Below, one piece after another: positions 1-8,309 of a stretch of 64,000 bases of DNA (the stretch's first letter is position 1; each line of letters opens with the position of its first letter). Location: the NCBI RefSeq assembly GCF_017912555.1, contig NZ_JAERSD010000017.1:1-64000 (forward strand), in the 5' to 3' direction. Under the pieces are notes generated by a model. That model made no database searches. It was given only the letters and a program-made list of their open reading frames with translations, and was not told the DNA's origin. The translations under genes were made by a program, and so were the position numbers. The stretch is from Bacillus sp. REN3 (GTDB taxonomy: Bacteria; Bacillota; Bacilli; Bacillales; Cytobacillaceae).

Positions 1-152
1 GGTTTGATGAGGAGGGACTGAAAGTAAAAGAGGAAGCCAGGAAGGCTCCCTCTTTGAAATCAGTTTCTTACTCTACCATCGACCCATTGAAGCGAACGTA
101 CGCTCTTGTTAAAATGAATGAAAGTGATTTTACGCTGGAGTATAAGGTTTGA
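1..152 (+). CDS. 3' end of an unrecognised protein (partial)
   Basis: The third forward frame is open from the window edge and stops at a TGA at 150-152, giving a 49-residue C-terminal fragment that ends in SDFTLEYKV. The fragment is charged and soluble, with no motif I can name. The start lies outside the window. The open frame right up to the edge and the normal intergenic spacing to the next gene support a real gene end. No terminator hairpin follows, so it could be co-transcribed with the next genes. Function unknown. Confidence 0.55.
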   Translation, partial: FDEEGLKVKEEARKAPSLKSVSYSTIDPLKRTYALVKMNESDFTLEYKV

Positions 153-215
153 CTAATCAATCTAATTTAATTAAAATTAAATCATATAATCTAATTTAAG
201 AGGTTGGGTGGTTTA

Positions 216-956
216 ATGGAGCCTGTGTCGGTGTTTATTATGGATGTGTCCAAGTCTTCTGCCGCTGGAGCGGAAATAAGCAGTTATCTGCTGGAAGTGG
301 AGCAGCGGATAAAGGAATGGTATACGGGAATGATCGACATAAAAGTAAAACATCGGGCCGGCGATGAAATCATTTTTATTGCACAGGGTTATCCGACAGC
401 ATACATAACAGCGTTTTTCATCAGCAGGCTCTGGAAATATGAACGCCATATGCCATATTTCGGTCTCGCCTATGGGAAAATTGATGACAAAGTAAAGAAT
501 CTTGATGTTGAGAAGTGGATTCATCCAATAGTGAAACAGGCAAGGATGGCGAGTGACAGTTTGAAAATGGAGCAAAAAGGAAGGGAAACATTCCTCTTTC
601 GGCTGGAGGCAGAGAATAAGGAAACAGAGATGCTGCTGAATCGAGTAGTAAGGCTCCAGCATGCATTGGAAACGCAGCAAACTGAAGTCCAGCGACTTGT
701 TTGTTCCATGTACTTGATTTTCCAAAAACAAAATTTGATTGCCAGGCTTCTTGGCAAATCGGCACCGACGATTTATAGCCATTTCAAAAAAGGTCACTGT
801 GAACTGATCCTTGACAGTTACAAAGAGGTCAGGATCGTGCTTGATTCCTATCAAGCCAAAGAATTGCCAAGCAATGATATCGTCGACAGCGGTCTCCTTG
901 AAGCCGAAATCCGGAAAATCATAAGAAAGCAGCCAGGAATCTATCTTACTATTTAA
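216..956 (+). CDS. SatD-like family protein with a C-terminal helix-turn-helix
   Basis: The protein is about 246 residues. I recognise it tentatively as the SatD-like family, named after a streptococcal secretion and acid tolerance locus; the biochemical role is unknown. The N-terminal half (FIMDVSKSS, then HRAGDEIIFIAQGYP) looks like a small alpha/beta domain. The C-terminal part, around residues 165-195, contains a plausible helix-turn-helix (ARLLGKSAPTIYSHFKKG). An upstream in-frame TTG at 204 exists, but ATG 216 is better placed behind AAGAGG at 198-203. It lies 16 bp ahead of a DUF3307 membrane protein, probably one operon, and this pairing supports the family call. It could be a nucleic-acid-binding regulator of its membrane partner; that is inference. 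Confidence 0.6.
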   Translation: MEPVSVFIMDVSKSSAAGAEISSYLLEVEQRIKEWYTGMIDIKVKHRAGDEIIFIAQGYPTAYITAFFISRLWKYERHMPYFGLAYGKIDDKVKNLDVEKWIHPIVKQARMASDSLKMEQKGRETFLFRLEAENKETEMLLNRVVRLQHALETQQTEVQRLVCSMYLIFQKQNLIARLLGKSAPTIYSHFKKGHCELILDSYKEVRIVLDSYQAKELPSNDIVDSGLLEAEIRKIIRKQPGIYLTI

Positions 957-972
957 TGTGAAAGGAGCAGGC

Positions 973-1845
973 ATGCTGTTATTACTTCTAATCATTGCCC
1001 ACCTTCTTGCGGATTTTTATTTACAGACCGATGAAATGGTCCGTGAAAAGCAAAAACACCTAAAAAAACATGTCCTTCATCATTTTACCTTGTATTTCGC
1101 CGTTCTTGGGCTATTTTGGTTCTATGGCAGTCCAGGAAAAGGTGTTTTGGAAACTTGGCTTTGGCCTGCCTTGTTCTTAACGGGTACGCATTTTATCATC
1201 GATTACATGAAGATCAAGCTTGTGGATACATTCTCAAAGGTTGGGAATTTATACAAGCTTTCCTATTTCATTATCGATCAGATTTTGCACCTGGCGACGA
1301 TTGTTATTACTTGCCAATTGTTTTATGGCATTAAAGCAAGGTCTGTATTCAATCGGCTCATGGAACTGGTTACCGTCGAAGGCGCAACCATGGACACAAT
1401 GAGTGAACTTTTATCTATTTTTGTCATTTTAATTTTCGGCACTACGGTCAGCGGCCATATCATCAGGATCTTGCTAGGTTCATTGCCGGGACAGCTGTTG
1501 AGCTTTGAAGGAAAGTACACATTCCAGAACAATCTGAAGGAGGATATTTATCCGGAAGAAGGTTACGGTGACAGGGGGCTTTCGGAGGAATACAGCTATA
1601 TGATCTTCAATAAGCATGACCTTTCAAGAGGCAAGCTGATCGGTTACATTGAAAGGCTGCTCGTCATCCTCCTGACTTTCTATCATGCTTATCCTGCGAT
1701 TGCTTTCATTGTAACAGCTAAATCGATTGCTCGTTTCAAACAGTTGGATGACCGGGATTGGGCTGAATACTTCCTGCTTGGGACATTGACCTCCATGTTC
1801 CTCGGATTGGCTTTCGGCATTTTGCTGAGGGAAATATTGGTTTGA
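973..1845 (+). CDS. DUF3307 integral membrane protein
   Basis: A 290-residue membrane protein. The N-terminus (LLLLLIIAHLLADFYLQTD) carries the AHLLADFxxQ signature I associate with DUF3307. Hydrophobic stretches occur near residues 1-16, 40-55, 65-80, 95-120, 150-175, 225-250 and 265-290, with a hydrophilic insert at about 180-220. ATG 973 is chosen over the frame start at 958 because AAAGGAG sits at 961-967 with proper spacing. It follows the SatD-like gene closely and a strong terminator follows, so the two form a transcription unit. Function is not established; no catalytic residues are visible. Confidence 0.7.
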   Translation: MLLLLLIIAHLLADFYLQTDEMVREKQKHLKKHVLHHFTLYFAVLGLFWFYGSPGKGVLETWLWPALFLTGTHFIIDYMKIKLVDTFSKVGNLYKLSYFIIDQILHLATIVITCQLFYGIKARSVFNRLMELVTVEGATMDTMSELLSIFVILIFGTTVSGHIIRILLGSLPGQLLSFEGKYTFQNNLKEDIYPEEGYGDRGLSEEYSYMIFNKHDLSRGKLIGYIERLLVILLTFYHAYPAIAFIVTAKSIARFKQLDDRDWAEYFLLGTLTSMFLGLAFGILLREILV

Positions 1846-1846
1846 T

Positions 1847-1884
1847 AAAATGGCGGCCACATTGGTGCGCCATTTTCATTTTCT
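1847..1884 (+). terminator. Intrinsic terminator of the SatD-like/DUF3307 unit
   Basis: Inverted repeat AAAATGGCG (1847-1855) and CGCCATTTT (1868-1876), 9 bp perfect, with a 12-nt loop and a T-rich tail. Confidence 0.8.
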
Positions 1885-1928
1885 TTGGGTAAATGTATAG
1901 ATGAACACTGGAAAATGGGGTGACTTCG

Positions 1929-3308
1929 ATGAATGTTATGTTATTCAACAGGGATTTAAGGCTGTGTGACAACGAACCTTTTGCGGAAGCGTCGAAACCT
2001 GGGGAGTTGCTGCCCCTGTATATCTTTGATCCATCTGAATGGGAAGAAACAGAGCTATCGCACCGTCACTTCCAGTTTGTACTGGAAAGCCTGGAGGAAC
2101 TTTCATCACAAATACAGCAGCGCGGAGGCAAACTGTTTTTGGCGATTGGGGAAATCGAAGCGATTTTAGCCGAACTCCTGAAAGCCTATGGATCCCTTGC
2201 CATCTTCACCGCAATTGATACTTTGAAGAAAGATCCAATTATGCAGTGGGTGAAGAAGAACAATCAAAGATATTCTGGCTATGGTTTAAAGAATGACGGG
2301 GAATCCGAAATGACCTTTAAGGCACGATGGAGGGAATATGTAAACAGTCGGGTTATTGAAGCTCCTGCGCGTCTGCAAGTTCCAGCGAACGTTCCGGAAG
2401 TTCTTTTTACCAATCCGAATCGAGTAATGGGGATCAAGGCCAGAGGAAGTAAAATCCGTTACGGACAGCAAGGCGGAGAAGAGAAGGCAAAGGAGACACT
2501 CGACACTTTTATTCATCATCGCTATTTGAAATATGCCGAGAACCATCAAATGCCTATTGCTTCTTCCATGTCGTCCAGCAGACTATCAGCATATATCGCA
2601 TGGGGCAATCTGTCTGTACGGACAATTTTCCAGCAGACAATAGAAAAGGCGGGAAATATCAGGGTGGATGAGCGGCGTCAATTTGATCCATTTCTCGCAA
2701 AATTGTTTTTACATGATAAATCAATCCGCTTCATTAAAGAATCGGATGTCAATCAAATAAAAAGATGCTGGGACGAGGGATGGTACGGACGATGGCTTGC
2801 CGGAAAAACGGGGATTCCATTTATTGATGCTGCGATGAGATGTCTCGATAAAACTGGATGGTTGAATTTCACGCTACGGGAAATGGTGATTTCCTTTATC
2901 TGCAATACATTGATGATGGATATCGAAAAGCCTATGCATGGGATGGCTGGCCTCCTCCTGGACTATCATCCGGAAATATACGCATATAACGTAAAAAAGA
3001 TGACAGGCTTCCAGGGGGATAAAAAGCTCAGGATCATTGATCCGATCCGCCTTGGGAAAAGACTGGACCCTGATGGCGTATTTATTCGCAGGTATGTCCA
3101 GGAACTTAGAGGGGTGCCAGCAGAATACATCCATGAACCATGGCGCTACCCAGGATTTTATCAACTTCGCTATGAACCACCGATAATCGATGTGAAAAAG
3201 GCGAACAAAATTGCCAAAATAGAATTCGCCCGCCTAAATCCAGCGGACTGCCTTACAAAAAGGCAAATGAAAAAGGATGGAGCAGAACAGCTATCCTTCG
3301 ATTTGTGA
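1929..3308 (+). CDS. Cryptochrome/DNA photolyase family flavoprotein
   Basis: A 459-residue protein of the class I photolyase/cryptochrome type. Family members use FADH- and a light-harvesting cofactor to split UV pyrimidine dimers. The N-terminal alpha/beta domain opens with NVMLFNRDLRLCDNEP, the usual WxRxDLRxxDN-like start. The FAD domain is seen at about residues 285-320 (GIPFIDAAMRCLDKTGWLNF then LREMVISF) and in FIRRYVQELRGVPAEYIHEPW near the C-terminus. The stretch where E. coli PhrB has NNGGWQW is shorter here and lacks the tryptophans (AYNVKKMTGFQG, about residues 350-361), so activity should not be assumed. Start ATG 1929 is preferred over GTG 1920 because GGGGTGA lies just upstream. 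It converges with the DMT transporter. Confidence 0.85.
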   Translation: MNVMLFNRDLRLCDNEPFAEASKPGELLPLYIFDPSEWEETELSHRHFQFVLESLEELSSQIQQRGGKLFLAIGEIEAILAELLKAYGSLAIFTAIDTLKKDPIMQWVKKNNQRYSGYGLKNDGESEMTFKARWREYVNSRVIEAPARLQVPANVPEVLFTNPNRVMGIKARGSKIRYGQQGGEEKAKETLDTFIHHRYLKYAENHQMPIASSMSSSRLSAYIAWGNLSVRTIFQQTIEKAGNIRVDERRQFDPFLAKLFLHDKSIRFIKESDVNQIKRCWDEGWYGRWLAGKTGIPFIDAAMRCLDKTGWLNFTLREMVISFICNTLMMDIEKPMHGMAGLLLDYHPEIYAYNVKKMTGFQGDKKLRIIDPIRLGKRLDPDGVFIRRYVQELRGVPAEYIHEPWRYPGFYQLRYEPPIIDVKKANKIAKIEFARLNPADCLTKRQMKKDGAEQLSFDL

Positions 3309-3321
3309 ACCTTTACGAAGC

Positions 3322-4200
3322 CTAGTTCAGGTGTTTTCCTCTGTTTCGATCTTCCAAGAAAGTAAATGAAACTCCTGCAAGGGTAATGAATCCTCCGATG
3401 ATTGTCATAGTGGTTGGAGTTTCCCCAAGCCACACCCAGGCAATCAGGAAAGAGGCAGCAGGTGTCAAGTAGAGAGAACTTGCAGCTTCGGAGGCTCCGG
3501 TCTTTTTTGTGATATAAGCCAGGGCGAAATACGCGATGACAGTCGGGAACACTCCCAGGTAAACGGCGCTGAGGGTGGCTCCAACTGAAGCTTGATTCAA
3601 AGCCATTCCAATTCCGGGCGAAAAGAACGCCATGATGATTGTGGCAGCCCAAATGGTATAAGCTGTGAACGGGAGAGCGCCGTATTTATCCAAATAGCGC
3701 TTCTGGAATACGAAATATATTGATTCTGATAGTGATGCTCCCAGAATCCAGATAATCCCCATCCCAGCTTCGAGCGGTCTGCTGCTTCCGGCAGAAATCA
3801 GGAAGACACCCCCTGAACATATTGCTGCGCCAATCCAGTACCACTTCCCCGTCTTTTCCTTTAGAAATAATTTTCCGAGGATACCGATCATGATCGGTGA
3901 AGTTGAGACAAGCAGGCTTGCTGTACCTGCATCAACAGTTTGTTCTCCATAACTCAGCCAAGTTTGATAGACGGCGAAGCCGAGCAATCCGAATACGAAA
4001 ATGACAGGAAGATCCTTCAGCTCAGGCAATCTCATTCGAGTGGCTGCTGCATAAACCATCAGGCCGACCGCACCGATCAAAAGGCGGAGGAAGGACAAAT
4101 GCTCTGGCGAATATCCTGAAAGTCCATAGCGTATTCCGGCGAATGCCGAACCCCAAAGAAGGATAATAGTAGCGTTGGCAACGATAATTCTATAATTCAA
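3322..4200 (-). CDS. DMT-superfamily exporter (EamA-type)
   Basis: A 292-residue hydrophobic protein with about ten membrane segments and two repeated EamA halves: the first starts at IIVANATIILLWGSAFAG, the second around residue 150 (GIIWILGASLSESIYFVFQ). Family members export amino acids, metabolites or drugs; the substrate cannot be read from sequence. Translation most likely starts at TTG (4200-4198), with GGGGTGAG correctly spaced upstream on the minus strand. It is divergent from a MocR-type regulator, separated by 142 bp containing two direct repeats. This arrangement usually means the regulator controls the transporter. Several MocR regulators sense amino acids or vitamin B6 compounds, so a related export substrate is a reasonable guess only. 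Confidence 0.88.
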   Translation of the reverse strand: MNYRIIVANATIILLWGSAFAGIRYGLSGYSPEHLSFLRLLIGAVGLMVYAAATRMRLPELKDLPVIFVFGLLGFAVYQTWLSYGEQTVDAGTASLLVSTSPIMIGILGKLFLKEKTGKWYWIGAAICSGGVFLISAGSSRPLEAGMGIIWILGASLSESIYFVFQKRYLDKYGALPFTAYTIWAATIIMAFFSPGIGMALNQASVGATLSAVYLGVFPTVIAYFALAYITKKTGASEAASSLYLTPAASFLIAWVWLGETPTTMTIIGGFITLAGVSFTFLEDRNRGKHLN

Positions 4201-4280
4201 ATGAACTCACCCCATATAGCCAGCCAATTCAGGAAGGAAATTTTTTATCTTCCCAATATATCAAGGACTTGTTAATATGT

Positions 4281-4315
4281 AACCAACCAATCAGCCGATT
4301 TTTAAACCAACCAAT
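4281..4315. promoter_or_regulatory. Direct-repeat operator candidate between exporter and MocR regulator
   Basis: The 11-bp sequence AACCAACCAAT occurs twice in the same orientation, at 4281-4291 and 4305-4315, with starts 24 bp apart. It sits in the divergent intergenic region. MocR/GabR-type regulators are known to bind direct repeats, so this is the likely operator. For the exporter, TTACAT and TATATT on the minus strand with a 16-bp spacer would overlap the first repeat, which is an inference from position. Confidence 0.6.
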
Positions 4316-4342
4316 TGCCAATAGATAGAATGGAGCCTGATA

Positions 4343-5755
4343 ATGAAAAGACCGCGGAAATATCAGTTGATTATCGATTTTATAAAGGAGCAAATCGGGA
4401 ATGGAACTTGGCCTGTCGGAAGCAGGCTGCCTAGCCAGCGGGAACTTGCAAAGCGATTTGCTGTGAACAGAAGTACGGTGATTACTGCGCTTGAAGAATT
4501 AGCGGCTGAAGGCCTTGTCCAGGGAAAGAGTGGCGCAGGCACGATTGTGTTGAACAATACATGGTCATTGATGCGGTCAGGCCCTCTAATTAATTGGAAT
4601 GAACAGGTCCGGATGGGAACACATCTGGCGAGCCTTTCTATTGTCCAGGCGATTAATAAAGCAGAATCTGACCAGCGGTTGATCCAGCTCAGCAAGGGAG
4701 AACTTTCCCAGGAGCTTTTTCCACTTAGGGAAATGAAAACGGTCATCCAGCAAGCAGGCGAGGAACTTTCACCTTTCGGATATGAGGACCCAAAGGGTTA
4801 TCCTGCTCTTCGAGAGGAGGTAAGCCTATATTTAAGGAAAAAGGGAATCCAGGCACCGCCAACATCGATCCTGATTGTTTCTGGTGCCCTTCAGGCACTC
4901 CATCTGATTTCCATCGGTCTGCTGAAGCGGGGTTCGACTGTTTTTCTTGAGAATCCCTCCTATCTGTATACGTTATCGACCTTCCAGTCTGCCGGGATGA
5001 AGCTTAAAGGTATCTTTACGGATGATGAGGGTATTCAGCCAAAAATGATCAAAGAAGAGGCAGTAAGCGGAAATTCTGTACTCTATTGTCATCCAACCTT
5101 CCATAACCCGACTGGCGCTTTAATGGGGAGCGAACGGAGGAAGGAATTGCTGAAGCTGGCAGAAAGAATGAGGCTGCCAATTATTGAAGATGATGTATAT
5201 GGAGATCTCTGGCTGGATGCCCCGTCGCCTCCTCCGATAAAGTCGTTTGACAGGGAAGGGAATGTCCTCTATCTCGGCAGTCTCTCAAAAAGCCTTGCTC
5301 CTGGCCTGCGGATTGGATGGCTAGTAGGCCCCGAACCTGTCATCGACCGGCTTGCTGATCTGAAAATGCAGACAGACTATGGTTCAAGTTCTTTATCGCA
5401 AAGGGTTGCGTCCAAATGGCTTGTGAATGGTTTTTACCAGGAACATCTCAATAAGATACGCGGAGAGTTAAGGAGACGGAGAGAAGTTCTTTTATCCGCG
5501 CTGGAAACCCATCTTGGGGATGTTGCGGAATGGGAATCCCCCGCAGGTGGTTTTTTTATCTGGGTAAAAATCAATCGTGATATCCCCGTCGCTGTACTGC
5601 ACTCTAAAGCAATGGCCAAAGGTGTCCTGTTGAATCCGGGGCGCATGTATAGCTCGAATAAACTTCAGTACTTGAGGCTTTCATATGCGAATGCACCTGT
5701 TGATGAGCTTATTAAAGGAATCGTGATATTAGAAACGATCATCAAAGACTGGTAG
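4343..5755 (+). CDS. MocR-family (GntR-aminotransferase fusion) transcriptional regulator
   Basis: A 470-residue protein, the normal MocR length. Residues 1-75 form a GntR-type winged helix (PVGSRLPSQRELAKRFAVNRS), followed by a linker. Residues of about 115-470 form an aminotransferase class I fold that binds pyridoxal phosphate. The PLP lysine is in the SLSKSLAPGLRIGW motif near residue 315, and the HPTFHNPTG block near residue 255 is the canonical Asn-containing cofactor motif. Such proteins act as effector-responsive DNA-binding dimers rather than enzymes. ATG 4343 follows GGAGCC. It is divergent from a DMT exporter and probably regulates it, and possibly itself, through the repeats at 4281-4315. 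It is not obviously PdxR, because no pdx genes are adjacent. Confidence 0.92.
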   Translation: MKRPRKYQLIIDFIKEQIGNGTWPVGSRLPSQRELAKRFAVNRSTVITALEELAAEGLVQGKSGAGTIVLNNTWSLMRSGPLINWNEQVRMGTHLASLSIVQAINKAESDQRLIQLSKGELSQELFPLREMKTVIQQAGEELSPFGYEDPKGYPALREEVSLYLRKKGIQAPPTSILIVSGALQALHLISIGLLKRGSTVFLENPSYLYTLSTFQSAGMKLKGIFTDDEGIQPKMIKEEAVSGNSVLYCHPTFHNPTGALMGSERRKELLKLAERMRLPIIEDDVYGDLWLDAPSPPPIKSFDREGNVLYLGSLSKSLAPGLRIGWLVGPEPVIDRLADLKMQTDYGSSSLSQRVASKWLVNGFYQEHLNKIRGELRRRREVLLSALETHLGDVAEWESPAGGFFIWVKINRDIPVAVLHSKAMAKGVLLNPGRMYSSNKLQYLRLSYANAPVDELIKGIVILETIIKDW

Positions 5756-5793
5756 AATGAGAGAAGCATATTTTTCAAGGAGAAAAAAACAAC

Positions 5794-6549
5794 ATGAAAT
5801 TTGTATCATGGAATGTCAATGGAATAAGGGCGTGTGCTGGCAAGGGTTTCCTTGATTACTTCAGAAAAGCGGACGCTGACCTTTTCTGCATACAGGAAAC
5901 TAAGCTGCAGGAAGGGCAAATCAATCTTGAACTCGAAGGCTATAAGCAGTTTTGGAATTATGCGGAAAGAAAGGGTTATTCGGGCACTGCAATCTTCTCA
6001 AAAGAACAGCCGATTTCGGTCCAATATGGAATCGGTTCAGATGAATATGATTGTGAAGGAAGGGCGATAACCCTTGAATTTGAATCGTTTTATATCGTGA
6101 ATGTATATACTCCCAACTCACAGAGGGACCTAGCGAGGCTTGGATTTCGGCTTGAATGGGAGGATAGGCTAAGGGACTACCTTATGCAGCTGGACAGAAA
6201 GAAGCCGGTTGTCCTGTGCGGGGACCTAAATGTAGCTCATCATGAAATTGATTTGAAAAACCCAAAGCCAAACCGGGGAAACTCCGGTTTTACAGATGAG
6301 GAACGCGGAAAAATGTCCAGGCTTTTGTCTAGCGGATTCATTGACTCATTTCGTTATCTTCACCCTGACAAGGAAGGGGTCTACACGTGGTGGTCTTACA
6401 TGAATAAAGTCAGGGAACGGAATATTGGCTGGCGGATCGATTACTTCATCGTTTCCGAAACGCTGTCTCCTGCGATTCTTGAGGCTGGGGCTGAATGTAT
6501 GGTTATGGGCAGCGACCACTGCCCGGTTACTTTAGAACTCAATCTTTAA
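5794..6549 (+). CDS. exoA: Exodeoxyribonuclease III / AP endonuclease
   Basis: A 251-residue enzyme of the ExoIII (Xth) family. It cleaves DNA at abasic sites in base excision repair and has 3'-5' exonuclease activity. The diagnostic blocks are in order: WNVNGIRA at the N-terminus, IQETKLQ near 35, GDLNVAHHEIDLKNPKPN near 145-162, WRIDYF near 215 and GSDHCPVTLEL at the C-terminus, which together supply the metal ligands and the catalytic Asp/His. It has its own AAGGAG ribosome site and a terminator follows, so it is probably monocistronic or co-transcribed with the MocR gene 38 bp upstream. Confidence 0.96.
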   Translation: MKFVSWNVNGIRACAGKGFLDYFRKADADLFCIQETKLQEGQINLELEGYKQFWNYAERKGYSGTAIFSKEQPISVQYGIGSDEYDCEGRAITLEFESFYIVNVYTPNSQRDLARLGFRLEWEDRLRDYLMQLDRKKPVVLCGDLNVAHHEIDLKNPKPNRGNSGFTDEERGKMSRLLSSGFIDSFRYLHPDKEGVYTWWSYMNKVRERNIGWRIDYFIVSETLSPAILEAGAECMVMGSDHCPVTLELNL

Positions 6550-6556
6550 ATTATGG

Positions 6557-6588
6557 CCTCTTCGGAGAAATCCGAGGAGGTATTTTGT
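6557..6588 (+). terminator. Intrinsic terminator after exoA
   Basis: CCTCTTCGGA (6557-6566) pairs with TCCGAGGAGG (6571-6580) with one mismatch and a GAAA tetraloop. A T-rich tail follows. Confidence 0.75.
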
Positions 6589-6734
6589 TGCTCATCTTAG
6601 GGACAGCCACTTTCGGGAATAACGGAGGACTTTAGGGCATAACAAACAAGTGTTTACAAAAAGTATAGCTTTTTTATCTGGGTAACAGCTGATTAGAAAA
6701 GAATTTCACAAAAAATTAAAACCTTTTCTTTCGA

Positions 6735-6762
6735 TTTGCAGTTAAATGTTATATACTATAAA
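6735..6762 (+). promoter_or_regulatory. Candidate sigma-A promoter of the ccpN operon
   Basis: TTTGCA (6735-6740), a 16-bp spacer, and TATAAA (6757-6762), located about 65 bp upstream of the ccpN start. It is the best promoter-like match in the exoA-ccpN gap. The rest of that gap (6589-6826) shows nothing else I can name. Confidence 0.45.
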
Positions 6763-6826
6763 TCAATAAGGATAACACATTTAACGGATCCTTGATAATG
6801 TTACATAATTTATTGGGGGTAAGCTG

Positions 6827-7477
6827 GTGGTGAGTTCTATTAAACTAACGAAAAGGCAGGAAGAAATCGTCCAGATTGTTAAGGAAGACGGTCCCATTAC
6901 TGGAGAACGGATTGCCGAAAAATTAAAGCTGACACGCGCGACCCTCCGACCAGACCTCGCCATCCTGACGATGGCAGGCAGACTTGAAGCAAGGCCGAGA
7001 GTCGGGTATTTTTTTAACAAGGATAAAGAAAAACAGTTCGATGCAGCTGCTTTTCTTGAGCAAAAAGTCAATGACTATAAAGGACATCCAATTGTTTTGC
7101 AAAAGTCTGCCTCTGTCTATGACGCCATTGTCCAAATGTTCCTTGAAGATGTAGGCACACTTTACGCAATCGACAAGGAAGGCTGTTTGGCAGGTGTCAT
7201 ATCCCGGAAGGACCTTTTAAGGGCAGCGATTGGGAATAAAAACCTTGAGGATCTTCCTGTAAGCGTCATCATGACCAGGATGCCAAATATTATAACAGTC
7301 GCGCCAGAGGAAACCATGCTGCAGGCGGCCAGGAAACTTGCGGTGAACCGCATTGACTCATTGCCTGTCGTCCGCCAGAAGGGAAAAGATCCGGAAGCAT
7401 ATGAGGTAATCGGACGTATTACCAAAACAACAATAACAAAAGCTTACCTTGAAATTACTGAGCAAAAATCTGTCTAG
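6827..7477 (+). CDS. ccpN: CcpN-type transcriptional repressor of gluconeogenesis
   Basis: A 216-residue protein. Residues 1-70 form a winged helix (LTKRQEEIVQIVKEDGPITG, then TRATLRPDLAIL), followed by two CBS domains at about 80-140 and 145-205 (VSVIMTRMPNIITVAPEETM). In B. subtilis, CcpN represses gapB and pckA under glycolytic conditions, with the CBS pair sensing adenine nucleotides. The start is GTG 6827 (or the next codon, GTG 6830) behind GGGGGTAAG. The next gene starts 13 bp downstream and encodes the PPDK regulatory protein; the ccpN-yqfL order is the same as in B. subtilis, which supports the name. Here ppdK is added to the unit. Confidence 0.92.
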   Translation: MVSSIKLTKRQEEIVQIVKEDGPITGERIAEKLKLTRATLRPDLAILTMAGRLEARPRVGYFFNKDKEKQFDAAAFLEQKVNDYKGHPIVLQKSASVYDAIVQMFLEDVGTLYAIDKEGCLAGVISRKDLLRAAIGNKNLEDLPVSVIMTRMPNIITVAPEETMLQAARKLAVNRIDSLPVVRQKGKDPEAYEVIGRITKTTITKAYLEITEQKSV

Positions 7478-7490
7478 GAAGTGAGTTATA

Positions 7491-8309
7491 TTGGAGATGA
7501 AGGAAGTCGTCTATGTGGTTTCCGATTCAGTCGGAGAAACAGCGGAGTTTGTTGTGAAAGCTGTGGCCACTCAATTCAATGGAGGGCAAGTCGATATCAG
7601 GCGAAGCTCTTATGTGGAAGACGAAGAGGATATCGAGGATATCATCGCGGTAGCCAGACAGGGGCGGTCGATTATAGCCTATACAATCGTCGTGCCGAAA
7701 TTGAAGGCGTATCTTGACAAGAGGTCGCAAGAGGAAGGGATTCACGCAGTCGACCTATTGAATCCGTTAATGAATGCATTTGAACAAAAATTCAACAAAG
7801 AACCTAACCATCAGCCGGGAATGATGAGGAAACTTGACGATGACTATTTCCGGAAGATTGAAGCAATTGAGTTTGCCGTTAAATATGATGATGGACGCGA
7901 TCCGCGAGGAATTTTAAGAGCCGATATCGTTTTGGTAGGTGTCTCAAGGACGTCAAAAACCCCTTTATCGATGTATCTGGCGCATAAAAGGTACAAAGTA
8001 GCAAATGTTCCGATCGTTCCAGAGGTGAAACCACCTGAAGAACTTTTCCAAGTTCCCAGGACAAAATGCGTCGGACTTATCATTTCCCCTGAGAAATTGA
8101 ATGAAATCAGGACAGAAAGACTAAAAGCCCTGGGTTTGGGTGCAAGGGCAAACTATGCAAGCTATGAGCGTATCCTCGAGGAGCTGGATTATGCAGAAAA
8201 AATCATGAAGCGGGTTGGCTGCCCGGTCATCAATGTCTCAAACAAGGCGATAGAAGAAACAGCCGGTTTAATACTGGATATTTTAAAAAGTGAGAGGAGT
8301 TTTAAGTGA
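7491..8309 (+). CDS. ppsR: Pyruvate, phosphate dikinase regulatory kinase/phosphorylase (PDRP, DUF299)
   Basis: A 272-residue protein, called YqfL in B. subtilis. Family members switch PPDK off by ADP-dependent phosphorylation of the threonine next to the catalytic histidine, and on again by Pi-dependent dephosphorylation. The signature P-loop GVSRTSKT is at residues 149-156, and the N-terminus VYVVSDSVGETAE is typical. TTG 7491, following GGAAGTGAG, is the probable start; ATG 7497 is an alternative. Its stop overlaps the ATG of ppdK, so the modifier and its target are translationally linked, which confirms the substrate assignment. Confidence 0.95.
   Translation: MEMKEVVYVVSDSVGETAEFVVKAVATQFNGGQVDIRRSSYVEDEEDIEDIIAVARQGRSIIAYTIVVPKLKAYLDKRSQEEGIHAVDLLNPLMNAFEQKFNKEPNHQPGMMRKLDDDYFRKIEAIEFAVKYDDGRDPRGILRADIVLVGVSRTSKTPLSMYLAHKRYKVANVPIVPEVKPPEELFQVPRTKCVGLIISPEKLNEIRTERLKALGLGARANYASYERILEELDYAEKIMKRVGCPVINVSNKAIEETAGLILDILKSERSFK

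Noticed and set aside
213-995. A 260-codon minus-strand frame opposite the SatD-like gene
   Set aside because: Completely overlaps the better supported plus-strand gene, with no ribosome site and a composition lacking protein-like motifs.
3170-3652. A 160-codon minus-strand frame overlapping photolyase and exporter genes
   Set aside because: Wrong frame relative to the DMT exporter and Cys/His/Arg-rich; a shadow.
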